NCBI GenBank assembly: GCA_003427395.1
Contig: BFEA01000654.1
Coordinates: 673,241-697,848 of the forward strand
DNA length: 24,608 nt
Direction: 5' to 3'
Origin: Chara braunii
Taxonomy: Eukaryota; Streptophyta; Charophyceae; Charales; Characeae
Shown: piece after piece, positions 1 through 10,845 of the stretch
How the letters are laid out: every line of letters starts with the position of its first letter
Numbering within the stretch: position 1 is the first letter of the stretch
Made by a program: the position numbers and the translations under genes
The notes under the pieces: model-generated
Database searches by the model: none
Told to the model about the DNA's origin: nothing
The model's input: only the letters and a program-made list of their open reading frames with translations

Positions 1-31
<31 letters not shown>

Positions 32-130
32 CGCGTTCACCCCGAACGACCGAACACCTTCCGAAGGGGTCCCTATCGTTTGGGCGTTCGGGTTCAGGTG
101 TTCAGCCCGTCCAGAACGCCGGTCACCGTA
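1..130 (+). mobile_element. right end of a hAT-like non-autonomous element (CAGGGT sub-lineage), cut by the window start
   Basis: After a 31-base T-run this stretch closely follows 5439-5561, the right end of the complete 747-bp element at 4815-5561. Both have a T-run, then several GTTCGG/CCGAAC words, then a terminus of the form CGGTCACC(C/G)TA. It ends at 130. The left part of the element lies outside the window. The flank 131-138 is TATATATA, so a target duplication cannot be judged. The copy probably sits inside the element whose right part is at 131-450. Confidence 0.6.
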
Positions 131-450
131 TATATATACATATATAGATAGATAGATACGTTGTTCGAATCTGGCCTTATCATTGAATTTGATAATGTGT
201 CACCAAAGAATGTCTATGGGGTATAAGCGGGGTTCGAAAACTATTATGGGCGTATCAATCTATATGATGTTTAGTTTTATTTTTATTATGGATTTTATAA
301 CAAATTTCGGGGTGACCCTTGACCGAAAGTTGTTTGAAGTGCACATCTGCATAACATAGTTTTTTTTAATGTTAGGATGGTCTGGGACCTTATCCGTTAT
401 TTGTTGATACCCCACCTAGCCGGGTTACGTGGACCATCTGACGTAGCCAG
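131..450 (-). mobile_element. right part of a hAT-like non-autonomous element (CTAGG sub-lineage)
   Basis: Two blocks recur at the other end of the window. Bases 165-260 resemble 23401-23500 (shared 'caccaaag.gtgtctatgg.gtataa.cgggg'), and 290-450 resemble 23868-24110. Bases 300-365 carry the shared element core in reverse orientation (TTGACCGAAAGTTGTT...CATAACATAGTT). The end ACGTAGCCAG at 441-450 fits the GTAGCC(T/A)(A)G terminus of this sub-lineage. The left end is missing because of the insertion at 1-130 and the window edge. A short TA/TAGA repeat lies at 129-159. Confidence 0.5.
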
Positions 451-982
451 GCCGCCCGAATGGTAAACCATGTGTTTTACTATTTTTTTTTACTTATAAC
501 ATTTTTGTAAGTAGGAGTATGTAGTATCTACAAACTTATAACTTTCCAATGTCTGATGCTTTTATCAAATATATTAAAAGGAATTAAATCAAATTATTAC
601 ATGTTAGTGTACATGTATTTTTTATGTCATTGCTCATTACTTATGATTTATGTTTTCCATTCTTTCTCGTTTTATAACTATATTTGATAAATAACTCATG
701 TAAAAGAATATATTTTTTGTCTCTACAACTTGATATACCATCGACATTGCATCTTATCAGTGTTTAATTAACAATGATCTCTGTAGTTTAAAAAGTAGGG
801 ACAATTATTGTACATCTAGTATTTTTTCATTTCTTTGAATCACTCGTTCGCAACATGTAGTGAAGTTGAAGTATTGTTAAGCCTCATGCCAAGTAAGAGA
901 ATGTGAGGGCGGTCGACCCACTAAATGCAATGGGCATGGCGCATGCAAAATTTTCATGTTCTAATTGTGATGGTTTCTTATA
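451..982. other. AT-rich spacer without recognisable features
   Basis: No coding frame, RNA gene, terminal repeat or match to other repeats in this window was recognised here. It is ordinary AT-rich DNA with short T-runs. Confidence 0.5.
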
Positions 983-990
983 CTTTAAAG

Positions 991-1091
991 CTAGGTTACC
1001 AAGGCGGACGTGCGGGACCCCTCTGGATGTCCGACTTATCCGGTCAAACAACTATGACGTCCTCCGGAGACAAGTATGTCCAACGTTTTAA

Positions 1092-1128
<37 letters not shown>

Positions 1129-1520
1129 TGTAGGTTCTCCCTCGCATGAGGTATATGCCACACAATTTTGGGGTCATTTGAGCCCATCGAAGAAAAAATA
1201 AAAAGTGTCAAACATGTCTGTGTCAATTTCAATCAAACAGGTTTATCTTGTGGAGGTCAATTTCAATCAGGCACCCTAACCCACACCCCCGAATCCCCCT
1301 CTCTCAATGTTTTGCATTTTTATTTTATTTTTTGCTCCAAATGAGCTGGAATTTTTTATAGGGTCATCTCATGTAGCACAACCCCTCCCCATTTTTTTAA
1401 TTTTTATTCGTTCTTTTAATGGAGAAAATAATTTGTCCGAGATTCCGGATAACTCTGCCTAAATTGTCCGTTGGAGACGTCCCGCCAGGATATCTTTTGA
1501 TCGGATAACCGGTAACCTAA
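991..1520. mobile_element. 530-bp hAT-like non-autonomous element with perfect 8-bp TSD
   Basis: The element begins CTAGGTTACC and ends GGTAACCTAA, so the first ten bases of its two ends match at nine positions as an inverted repeat. It is flanked on both sides by CTTTAAAG (983-990 and 1521-1528), a perfect 8-bp duplication. Eight bases is the length made by hAT transposases. The inside has no credible coding sequence. It holds an (AAT)n microsatellite at about 1091-1127, which creates poly-isoleucine frames on both strands. No transposase fragment is visible, so it would need one supplied in trans. Confidence 0.75.
1091..1127. repeat. (AAT)n microsatellite
   Basis: About twelve tandem AAT triplets inside the element at 991-1520. 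Confidence 0.95.
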
Positions 1521-1778
1521 CTTTAAAGATTTAAATATAAGGATATTAAGAAATCATATTTATAAACTTGGTGTTGGGTTTTATTAAGATAAATATTAAA
1601 AACATTAAAAAAAACGATTACAATAAATGAAAAAAATCTTGGTAGTGAAATATCATATTATTTCTAGGCTACCAGCCGGGCCGCTCGGGTCACCCTATTT
1701 TCCCACATGGTCCGGCCGTGCAAGCAATTGAAAAGGTAAAAACAAAAAAACAAAAAACAAAAAAAATCCACAAACAGA

Positions 1779-2659
1779 CTAGGCTTCCTGAGCAGCCCGG
1801 TCGGGCTGGCAAGGTCGTGCACCCGTGCAGCCTGCACGGCCGGGGAGCTGCACGGGTCACTCGTGCGAGGTATTTTTTAATTTAAAAAAATAAAGTGGGG
1901 AGCGGGTCCTGCGGCGCATGGAGAGAAGTCCTCGAATCTGACTTTTCCACACATGCTGAGAAGTGGCGATGGCGGGAGGGATATAAATGACGGGAGAAGG
2001 GAGGAAAAATATGGCATAAAAAAAAAAACCGAAGTGGTGGAAGGGAGGCAGAGGATGGTGCGCGAGACGTGGGAGATGGCAAGAGGGGAAGTGGGAGGTA
2101 GCGGGAAATAGGAGGGAGACGGCGAGATGGAGGTGGTAAATGGCAGGAGGGGACGTGGGAGGTGGCGGGAGGTAGGTGGGAGAAGGTGGGATGGAGGTTC
2201 ACTATGGCGGAGGGAAGTAGGAGGAAGATGACAGAAAAGAGGTGGAAGATGGCGGAACAGCAGGAACGAAGTGGCGGGAGGGATGTGGAGGATGGCAGAA
2301 GAGCAGAAACGAAGTGGCGGGAGAAAGGTGGAGGATGATGAGAGCGACGAGGGAGATGGCGGGAGTGGAAGTAGATGGTTGTGGTAGTGACAAAGGAGAT
2401 TGCGGGAGGGGAAGTAGGCGGAAGCGGCAGGGAGAGTAAGAGAGAGCGAGAGTGACGAAGGAGATCGTGGGAGGGGAAGAAAAATATAGATGACAAGAAA
2501 GGAGAAAAAGCAGAAGACGAAGCAGAGAAAAACTCAATTTTTTTTATGAACACCGTGTTGGGGCCGCACGGGGCCCGTACGGGCGACCCACACATTTGTG
2601 CAGCCGTGAAAGGATCCGTGAGTGTCGGGGGCACCCATGCGCACGAAAATGAAGTCTAG
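1779..2659. mobile_element. 881-bp element nested inside the 1664-2819 element
   Basis: Its ends are CTAGGCTTC and GAAGTCTAG, a 9-bp inverted repeat with one mismatch. The flanks are CAAACAGA (1771-1778) and AAAACAGA (2660-2667), 7 of 8 identical, so an 8-bp TSD. Removing it restores a normal-sized host element. GC-rich subterminal regions (about 1785-1870 and 2560-2635) contain the words GTGCAGCC, GGGCC and CACGG. The centre is a long purine-rich tract. No transposase is seen. Confidence 0.6.
2040..2530. repeat. purine-rich degenerate minisatellite-like tract
   Basis: About 490 bp of strongly purine-biased plus strand, made of loosely repeated units such as GGGAGGTGGCGGGAGGTAGG and GAAGTGGCGGGAGGG. 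The repeat is irregular, without a fixed period. Translated on the minus strand it yields a 250-codon Ser/Pro/Leu/His-rich frame, the longest in the window, explained by the composition alone. Such tracts can form triplex DNA; that is inference. Confidence 0.7.
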
Positions 2660-2827
2660 AAAACAGACTATATTATGCGAAAAACTAAACTTAGCAACTT
2701 TTATCTCAGAGTCCCATTGAATTTCTTTACGAAATTTGAAATAACAAAAAAATAAAATCGTATTCTTATTTGTTTTTGACAAGTCGAGAAAGTGGTCCCT
2801 CGCCACCTTGGTGGCCTAGCATTATTT

Positions 2828-3310
2828 TTTATTTTTGTTTTATTTTTTTTATTCCCTCAACTTCGAGGGGAAAAACAATTGTCACTGTCTTTTATAAATG
2901 AAAGTGTAAAGAAATAATAGGTAAAATTTATAAATAATTTTAATAGTGTAAAGAAAGTACTTACTGTTAGGGTTTTGAAATTATGAAAGTAAAAGATTAA
3001 CGTATAATGACGATACCTAATTCTTACAACAATGTATAAAACCATTGATTTTTTTGGCAATATAAGTTCAAGATTTTTTCATTATACCACCATAGTTCAT
3101 TTAAAAAGAATAAGTTTAACCTTTTCGCATGAAAACAATGTTAAAAGATAAAACTAAAAATAATATATACATTTTTTTTTTACGTTCGTAACTTTAAATA
3201 CTCCATGACAAATTGCTATGACATTTTATATCACCCCCCTGAGAACAAATAAAAATGTCTCATAAATATGTTTCATATTTTAAAGATTAATGTGAAGAAT
3301 AATTTATTGG
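2828..3310. other. AT-rich spacer without recognisable features
   Basis: Only T-runs and AT-rich DNA are visible. A 67-codon minus-strand frame here is AT-rich noise with no recognisable motif. Confidence 0.5.
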
Positions 3311-3318
3311 TTAAACCA

Positions 3319-3600
3319 CAAGGCTACCAGCGGGGCCGCCCAGGACCCGAGTGGCTAAACCTGTGCAAGGACCAGAGAAGGCCAAAAAAAAAAAAAAAAA
3401 AAAAAAAATCCAAAATTTCACAAAATAACTATGTTATGAAGAAAAATAAATAAATTTTTTTTTGCCTCATGGTCACATCGAAATTCTTCACCAAATTTAA
3501 AACAAAATACAAACTTTAAAAATTATTTTTTTATTTTTTATTTTTTTAATGTTTTTTGGCCCCGCCGAGCAAGTGACCTCGGACCACTCTTGTAGCCTAG
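3319..3600 (+). mobile_element. 282-bp hAT-like non-autonomous element with perfect 8-bp TSD
   Basis: The ends are CAAGGCTACCAG and CTTGTAGCCTAG. TTAAACCA flanks both sides (3311-3318 and 3601-3608). The GC-rich left end (GGGGCCGCCCAGGACCCGAG) and right end (GGCCCCGCCGAGCAAGTGACC) enclose a 25-base A-run (3384-3408) and the shared core at about 3425-3515. With 3917-4203 it defines the intact form of this sub-lineage. It has no coding capacity. Confidence 0.8.
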
Positions 3601-3608
3601 TTAAACCA

Positions 3609-3908
3609 CTCTCCCGAAAACAAAAGCAAAATTGTATAATGCAATTAATCCACGTTGTCAAATACTACATTGACAATATATTATTTCAACTCATCTTCAT
3701 CAACACATCATATATGTAAACGGTAGGTTACCAATACAAACGATATGAACATGTGAAAGTTAAAACGACCGTCAAACGCCAATTTTAGTATACATTCGTA
3801 AATACGAAAATAGTAAGGTTAAATTTTAGGTTTAACACGTTGTTATGAGGAGATTACGGATCGAAGCATGAACTTTAAACATTTTTGACACATGATCAAC
3901 ATAAATTA
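3609..3908. other. AT-rich spacer without recognisable features
   Basis: No frame, terminal repeat or internal match was recognised in these 300 bases. Confidence 0.5.
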
Positions 3909-3916
3909 AAAAATAA

Positions 3917-4203
3917 CTAGGCACCTAATCGCGCCGCCCGGGTCCTGGGTGGCCAGCCCGTGCAAGGACTAGAAAAGATCCCAGCAAAAAAATAAAAAAT
4001 TAAAAAGCAACTCCAAAAAAAATCGAAAAAAAAACTATGTTGTGCAAAAACATATATTGAATAACTTTTGCCTCAGGGACGCATCGAAATTATTTACAGA
4101 TTTAAAATAAAAAATCAAATACAAAATATTATTTTTAATTTTATTTTTTTTATTTTCTTTGGTCCGGTCGGGCAAGTAACACCGGGCCACTCTCGTAGCC
4201 TCG
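3917..4203 (+). mobile_element. 287-bp hAT-like non-autonomous element
   Basis: The ends are CTAGGCACCTAATCG and CTCGTAGCCTCG. The flanks are AAAAATAA (3909-3916) and GAAAATAA (4204-4211), 7 of 8 identical. It is collinear with 3319-3600: GC-rich left end with GCCGCCCGGGTCC and GTGCAAGGAC, A-rich stretch, shared core at 4030-4115 (ACTATGTTGTGCAAAAAC ... GCCTCAGGGACGCATCGAAA), then GGTCCGGTCGGGCAAGTAAC. The 70-codon minus-strand frame over it is an accident. Confidence 0.75.
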
Positions 4204-4389
4204 GAAAATAATGAAAATGCATAAATTTCTTGCATATAAGAAAACAAATATCAAATATTATTTGAATATACCTTCATTTGCACAAATTATTTACCTCGAT
4301 GAAAGTGAAAGGCTAAGGACAGTGGTTCAATGCCACTTGCCCCGCTGAGCCAAAATAAATTAAAATAAAATAAAAAATATAGTTTTAAC

Positions 4390-6075
4390 CATTGTTAGTA
4401 GACAGATAGTTCGGAGGATTCCGTTCGGGGATCCATGCCAAAAATTAATTAGGGGATTATAAATGATTTTTTTATTGAAATTATTTTTGTAAGTTCTGTA
4501 GGAAATGCGTTACACGGATATAAATTTTCAAGGCAAAAAAAAAAAAAATGATCAAAGATAGCGGTGTTAAAACGTACTGAACTGTTTTTTTTTTTTTTTT
4601 CACTTTTCACTTGTGTAGCACACCGAACATGTTCGGAGCTTTTCCGAACGTTCGAACATGTTCGGGTGTTCGGTCGAACGTCTCTCGAACGTATTCGGCC
4701 GAACATATTAAAAAAAAAATAAAAAAAATTGAATTTTTATTTTTAACTCGATCTGATTACTAATTTGAGCATACTTCGAGGCAAATGTTGTTTGTATATT
4801 TATTTTACATAACACAGGGTTACCTGACCGAACGTTCGAGGGCCCCCGGGCTGACCCCCGAACATTCTCTATTCGGGTGCCGAACACCTCCAGGTTCGGC
4901 CCCCGTCAAAAAATGTTTCGGGCCTAAAAATAAGTTTTTGTTTCTGAATGTTTTTTTGTGAATTCTCTATGATGTAACCTACACGCCTATAAATATTGAA
5001 GTCATTCTGCTAAGCCAATATTAAAAATTGTCAAAGATGGGGGTGTCAAAACGTGGTCAAAAAGGTGCCGAACACTCACTATTTTGTTTTTTTCACTTTT
5101 AGCTTTTTGTTTTCACTTTATTTCGGGGCCTAAAAAAAAAAAATTATTTTTGGAAATTTTGTAACGAGTTATTGATTATGCAAACTACATATCTGTAAAT
5201 TTTCAGGGCATTTGTCAATGCCAACAATAATTAAAAATCCGACAAAGATGGCGGTGTCGAAAAGGTGCTCGCACACTCAATTATCTTTTTATTTTTTCTT
5301 ATTTTTATCATAGTGTTTATTTTCTATATTTGATTTTTAATTCAAATTTGGTAACGAATTTGGATGTAGTGCCCAAACAAATGTTGTTAATTTTATTTTT
5401 TTCCATAAAATAGTTATTTTTTGGAAGTTTTGGAAAACTTTTTTTTTTTTTTTTTTTTTGTCCGCATTCGGCCCGAACGGTTGAACGCCTTCCGAAGGGG
5501 TCCTGCACGTTCGGAGGTTCGGGTTCGGGCGTTCGGCCCGTCCCGAACACCGGTCACCCTAACATAACATATATTGTTTTCAGATTTTTCTTAGGTTTTT
5601 TTTTTTTTCCTCGTTCGGAGGGTCTTGGCATTCGTTCCCGTTTTGTCTATAGAACTTTCGGGTTCTGTCACCGAACCCGAACACGATGCTACACAACTCT
5701 TCACTTTCCATTGTGATTTTATTTTGGTGCTTCAGTCATTGTATTATTTTTTGATAATTTTTGCATGAGTTTTGTATTATGTGCAGTACACACATGTATA
5801 GTTGCAGGGCATTTGGTTATGCCCAAAAATAAAGAAAAATCGCTAAAGATGGCTTTGTCGAAAACAGGTTTGACCACTGACTAATGTTGATTCTCTGATT
5901 TTTCTTTGTATTTTTTTATTTTTCTTATTTGTATTTAGTTTACGTTTTTATTTTTATTTTTATGTTTGATATGGAATTTGGATGTAGTGTTCAAGCAAAT
6001 GATCGAACGGTCGATCCTGTATGTTCGGGCGTTGGGTTTCGGGCGCTCGCCCTGTCCCGAACGTTGATCACCCTG
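4390..6075 (+). mobile_element. middle element of the nest, hAT-like CAGGGT sub-lineage
   Basis: It is flanked by a perfect 8-bp duplication, GTTTTAAC, at 4382-4389 and 6076-6083. The right end is GTTGATCACCCTG; the left end CATTGTTAGTAG is more diverged from the expected CAGGGT. Without the inner insertion it is ~931 bp. It contains many CCGAAC/GTTCGG words, with a dense array at 4621-4705 and another at 5614-5690, the shared core in reverse (4735-4814), and two copies of the CAAAGATGGCGGTGTC-type word at 4553 and 5844. No transposase is seen. Confidence 0.7.
4815..5561 (+). mobile_element. 747-bp hAT-like element, innermost of the nest, perfect 8-bp TSD
   Basis: It begins CAGGGTTACCTGACCGAACG and ends CCCGAACACCGGTCACCCTA. 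ACATAACA flanks it at 4807-4814 and 5562-5569, identical on both sides. The target is the CATAACATAG part of the core of the surrounding element. Subterminal CCGAAC/GTTCGG hexamers cluster at both ends. Inside are two direct units of ~211 bp (words at 5032 and 5243, each CAAAGATGG(C/G)GGTGTC), a reverse core at 5340-5415 and a 21-base T-run (5439-5459). It is the best-preserved member of this sub-lineage here. Confidence 0.85.
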
Positions 6076-6291
6076 GTTTTAACTTTATTTTTTATTTTAT
6101 TTTTTGTAAAGAATTTCGATGTGACCTTGAGGCAAAAGTTGTTCATTTTAATTTTTTACATAACATAGTTTTTTTCATATTGTTTTGATTTTACTTTATT
6201 TTATTTATTACCTACTTTGGCCCTTGCAGGGCTGGGCCGCGGGGGCAAACAAGGTCATCTGGGCGGCCTGGCTCGTAGCCTAAGTAATAAC

Positions 6292-8536
6292 TAAATAAAT
6301 AAATGTGTTGAAAAAATGTTTAGTTAGGTAGAATGAAAGAGATTATGCAATTAAAAAAAAAATATACAACATAAATCAAATTTTGAATAAATTAAATATA
6401 TAATTAAGGAAATATAATAGTTTGAAGTAAGTCCGTAAACAAAATGGTATGAGCTATAAAACAAACTTGTGAAGATTTGAAATTCATTTTATTTTAATGT
6501 CAAAATGTCCCTAAAGGTTCAGACTATTGTGAAAATTTCAAATACATAATCATCAATTTGTTTCGATATCCCTTATTGGGCCTGCTTTATAAGATTAAGG
6601 ATTTTCACTAAAGAAAAACAAGAAAAAAAATACCTCTCATTTCCCCCTCTTTGCTTTTTCTTGAACAATTCAACGACGTTAGAAGAAAATGTGTTAATTT
6701 AAATAACTAGGCATAACTTATAATTATCACTATTTTTATTTGTGTTTCATTATTCCACAGATTTGTCTACTTATAAGAATATCTCAATTTAACTTGTGTT
6801 GTTAATATATTAACATACCATACTAAACGATTGGTGACAATCGGTAGGTTTTTGCTTATGGCAATTCGATATATGAAGTTGTTCAAATTTTGAATTCGAT
6901 AACTCGAGCATCCTATTTATTCAACAAATACCTTATCACCAATTGTTCATGATGTTTATACTTTAACTATGTTGTCATGTTATATTCTAGTATATAATAA
7001 TAATTAGCGAACATAGTATCAAAGATAATTTTTTCTATTGAAAAAAAAAAAAGGTAGAGGTGAAAGTACATGAATTTAAGTAATATTATTGTCATGTAAT
7101 GATGAGGCAAAGATACTGATATAGTAAGATCAAATACACATATACGAGTAAAAGTACAGAAATTAAAATGTGACTTCTATGTTTCATTTAAATTTTGGTT
7201 ATGATACTTTTGTTACCCTGATACCCATTTCACGTTTATATTATTAAGGCATACCCTGCATATGACAACGAAACCTCATCCAAAATTTAAATGAAAAGTT
7301 TTAATATTCATAACTTATTGGGAAAAATGTTCTTACTCGCGAGAGTTTTGGACACTAGGTTTGGCGGTCCACTATAGGACTGAAACGATGGTCCGAAGAA
7401 CGTGCATGTTTAGGGAGAGTTTTAAAGAGTGACACATAATAATTGTTGGGCGAATGACCTGTTGAATCGCATTGTGGCACTTTAAGTGATTTGTGTGAAT
7501 GAACCCTGATTTCGATGATGTCATGTCATATCTTTAAGTTTTGCATTGCGCGGCAATTCAATATATTGTTTTTTTTAAATGCACACTACTATTGTGGATA
7601 ACATTGTTTGCTCTCAGTCCTATTCATGATACTAACGCTCCTTGAATATGTTCATTGTGGCTCAAAGCTCAAGAGTTTGTGGATTTTCATATGTAGATTT
7701 TTATACAAATACGAATAAGTTTGTTTGTTTCTCTCTCTCTCTCATACACACACTCACATATGCACACACAAATGAATACACAAACTTATCTATACATAAA
7801 GACCAATAGCAGACACATGGTAAAATCAACACTAAAAAGGTACAGAATCTCATTTACAGGACCATATATCATAGTGTGGCTTTATACCACAACAACACAA
7901 TAAGAGCAAAATCATTAACAATAAGCAGTAGCGAAACGAATATGTTGGTAACAGTTATATAACGTTGTTTCTACTAAAAGGTATTCAAAGATTCTCACAT
8001 CTTCCACAAATGGAAATTCATTTTCAATACTCTCATATGCAAACTTAAAAAAAAAATAAAAAAAATTAAGGTCTTAGAACTGCATTCCCCGCTTCCCTCC
8101 CACCGTTTGACAATCCTTAACTCTTTCATATTTTTTTAACTTGTCTTTGGGTCGAGATGGACCGCTGAGTCTATTAGCCTGATCGGTCCACACCGATTCT
8201 GCAATCGACCGGCATGTTGCGCAGATGTCTTACGTTCGTTTACATAGTTGTTACTTCACCATATTATTTAACTCTTTGGACTTCAGATTCATGTTTTACT
8301 TTTTGGTTTTATTGTCTTATTTTTCCTTATTCCAACTTGTCTTATTTTTTCGCCTTTCCCTTCCTCTTTTTCCTCCTCCTCCTCCTCTTTCTTCTTCCTT
8401 GTCACCCTCTTTGTCCATGCAGTGTAACCTTATATAGTCAAAGTTTTTCAAATGTCATAAGATATAACAGAAACTAGTTTTATGGTTCCTTTTTTAGATT
8501 GCAAAAATCGATGGTTGGAAACAAAGGGTCTTGCTG
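6292..8536. other. AT-rich region, no gene recognised
   Basis: There is no credible coding frame, terminal repeat or similarity to other parts of the window. A decayed CT/CA simple repeat lies at about 7730-7770 (CTCTCTCTCT followed by CACACAC words). A pyrimidine tract with (CCT)n lies at 8341-8405 and creates the Phe/Leu/Pro-rich frames there. It may be unique sequence or very old repeats. Confidence 0.5.
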
Positions 8537-8937
8537 CACTACTCTAGAAAGTGTAGTCGCTATACTTATTCGAGAGTTAATATAGAGTTGCCAGTCATAA
8601 GAAACTATTAAAAATTGCATCGTCGCTGCACTTATTCTGAAACCCTTGATTGTGAAAAAACTATAGTTTTTCAATAGTGTGGAGACATCACTAAAAAACA
8701 AGTCTAGGTTAGTTTGTGCACCGAGTTAACAGATCGACACTTAAAAAGGAGGGCCGAGGTGTGCAACCCAAGAGCTCCCTAAAAAAATAAGAAGTCACAA
8801 GCGGGCGACTCTCGACCTTTCTCAAGTGTCCTTCTAGCATGTCATTTGTTAGCTCTCGAAAAGGTTTCTCGAGAGTACCTTTCGAGAATAAGTGTAGTGA
8901 TGCTTGACTCTCGAAATTTCGAGAGTCTAGTGTAGTA
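8537..8937. mobile_element. ~400-bp CACTA-like miniature element
   Basis: The left end is CACTACTCTAGA and the right end is TCTAGTGTAGTA, an inverted repeat of 12 bases with two mismatches that starts in the CACTA motif typical of CMC/CACTA transposons. The flanks are CTG and CAG, a possible 3-bp TSD with one mismatch. Subterminal CTCTCGA/TCGAGAG words recur, including a perfect 22-bp palindrome at 8909-8930 near the right end. There is no transposase. The call rests on termini only. Confidence 0.45.
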
Positions 8938-10737
8938 CAGCGAGGTCCAAAGTATCCATGTAAGTGGAAACTCGGATCCATAAACCAATTCTTATTTGCA
9001 TGAATTGTATGTTTTTGACTGGTGATCTTCACAATAGAGTCAATAGACGATCGGTATCGGTTTCGAGTGCATCGGCTCCCGCATTTTTCTCAAAAGGCAC
9101 TCTCCCGGCCATGTTACACAGGAGTTCAACAAAACAATCCATCAGACAACGTGGGAAAAACGTGAAGGTTAACCCACGAACAAACAACACAGATACGGTT
9201 GTGTCGGCCCTTTGTCGCTTTAGCCGGATGTGCGAGCTGTACCTCTCACGGTCTCCTACAACGAGATAGGTTTCTGCAAGGCACAACTTACCCTTCCTAA
9301 GGGTTGTCACCACCCTTTGGGCGAATCCCTACCGAGTTACTGACCCACGAATGAAATTTTTTAAATGCAATCGCATAGGTAGGTCATCTGACGGTGTTTG
9401 CTCCTTTCGTCGAAGTAAAGGTACGTGTGGTTAGAATGTCAACTGAACCCCAAAGTCGTTCACTCCCTCGGGCGCCGATCTCCTAGGTATGAAGTGTACA
9501 TTGGTCGAGTAGGACAATCTTAACTAAGCATGAACCCCACAAGTATCGTAGTACCTTAGATGTACAACTCAAAGAGAATAGACTATCATGATCAAATATA
9601 ACTACCGAAAAAAATTAACCATTAGTGAAATTGAAAAACACATATGAATTCAACATGAGTTGAAATAATAACTGTAAGAACTCGAGCACCATATGATAGA
9701 ACCAGTAATGCAAGACCGAAAAAAATAAAAACCTGACGACCTCGGATTTAACTCGATTAAAACAAAAATCATATCAGGCTGCCAACGTGGATTTGGCTTC
9801 GACAATAATCTCGATAAGCCCGACCAGGTAGTCGGACCGCCTCAATTTTAACTTGATGAAATGTGTTATCAAAGTCATCGGTTCCAGTTCACCATCGACT
9901 TAATATTATGTACGCGCACGCCTGTCTTCGTACGTTTTAGTTTTTTTATAACAAGCTGCTTCGTGGATGATTCTTGATTACATACATTACTCAAAGTGTT
10001 GCATGTCTCACCCTCAAGGAAGTGGTCTTGGGTACTTGTCCTCCTCGTCCAAGCGCAAAACTCGTATTTGATAAGTCAGGCCGTTCCACCGAGTCGGCAG
10101 GTATCCCTCGGTAAAACGGTCCACTCCGGGTCGATAATACGGTCAACTCCTAAAACAATGAGCCCCCGCCCCATATCGTTCTTATAAAGAGAACGCGTCC
10201 ACAATGAGTAAATTTCAATTGTTCTCAAATTTAATAAGTTCAAGGGAAGTTAGACGAAGAGAGACAGAGGAGTTGGGGAACGAGAAAACATTTGGACAAA
10301 TATAAAAAGATAAGTCATCCAAGACAGAAATAATAATATTGGGATCAAGGTTAAATCAGTTCAATTTTGTTTTTTTTAAATTTAAATCAAATTTCTTTGA
10401 CGACACCCAATGAATTATCTATTTATGAAACAGAAGTTTTTTTCACAAGCAGACATGTGAGAGCTAAAAATAAAATAATATTTTTCACCAGTCTTATGTA
10501 GGGACAATCAATCTCTTTTACATCCATCCTTCTACCTATTTGCACACTCAAAAAATAACCGCCAGGTTCAACAACTCGGCAATCCATACTCTCGTCAGAT
10601 CCTCATTCTTCACATGCATGACCACGCATCATCTACCCTATCTTTTCCGTTTGAATCTTCAATGAAAAGTAGGGTTGAATAAAGTGTGAGTTCGGGGAAG
10701 TGTGAAAAGGAATGGAGTCGCTAACTGACCTTGAGTG

Positions 10738-10811
10738 CACAAATGGTTAACAGGTACCATCACTTTTCACCCCGTGGGTAACCTTCACCAACATGAAAAG
10801 CGTAGTGGGGA

Positions 10812-10845
<34 letters not shown>

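Larger units (their letters stand above)
1664..2819 (+). mobile_element. hAT-like non-autonomous element interrupted by another
   Basis: It starts CTAGGCTACCAGCCGGGCCG and ends in GGTGGCCTAG. The flanks are TATTATTT (1656-1663) and CATTATTT (2820-2827), 7 of 8 identical. The left part (1664-1778) and right part (2660-2819) together make ~275 bp, close to the intact 282- and 287-bp relatives at 3319-3600 and 3917-4203. The right part contains the shared core (ACTATATTATGCG...TCTCAG...GAATTTCTTTACGAAATTT). The middle is occupied by the separate insertion 1779-2659. Confidence 0.7.
4308..6283 (-). mobile_element. outer host element of a three-level nest (CTAGG sub-lineage, inverted)
   Basis: The left part, 4308-4389, is the reverse complement of the right end of 3319-3600 (AAAGGCTAAGGACAGTGGTT ... 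CTTGCCCCGCTGAGCCAAA). The right part, 6084-6283, carries the reverse core (AATTTCGATGTGACCTTGAGG ... ACATAACATAGTT) and ends GGCTCGTAGCCTAA. The two parts sum to 282 bp, exactly the length of the intact element at 3319-3600. No clear TSD remains at the outer ends. Everything between 4390 and 6083 is later insertion. Confidence 0.7.

Noticed and set aside
925-1232. Open frames with poly-isoleucine on both strands
   Set aside because: They are translations of the (AAT)n microsatellite.
1882-2634. 250-codon minus-strand open frame, the longest in the window
   Set aside because: It is Ser/Pro/Leu/His-rich because it lies on the complement of a purine-rich degenerate repeat; there is no domain, and its ends fall in element termini.
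9029-9313. 94-codon minus-strand frame with a similar translation in copy B (VRGLTFTFFPRCL... and VRGFTFTLFPSCF...)
   Set aside because: Copy B breaks the frame soon after, and the similarity follows from the DNA-level homology of the two copies; no known domain was recognised.
10168-10200. TATAAAG as a core promoter
   Set aside because: It lies in a short palindrome (GTTCTTATAAAGAGAAC) and is not kept in copy B; no gene follows.
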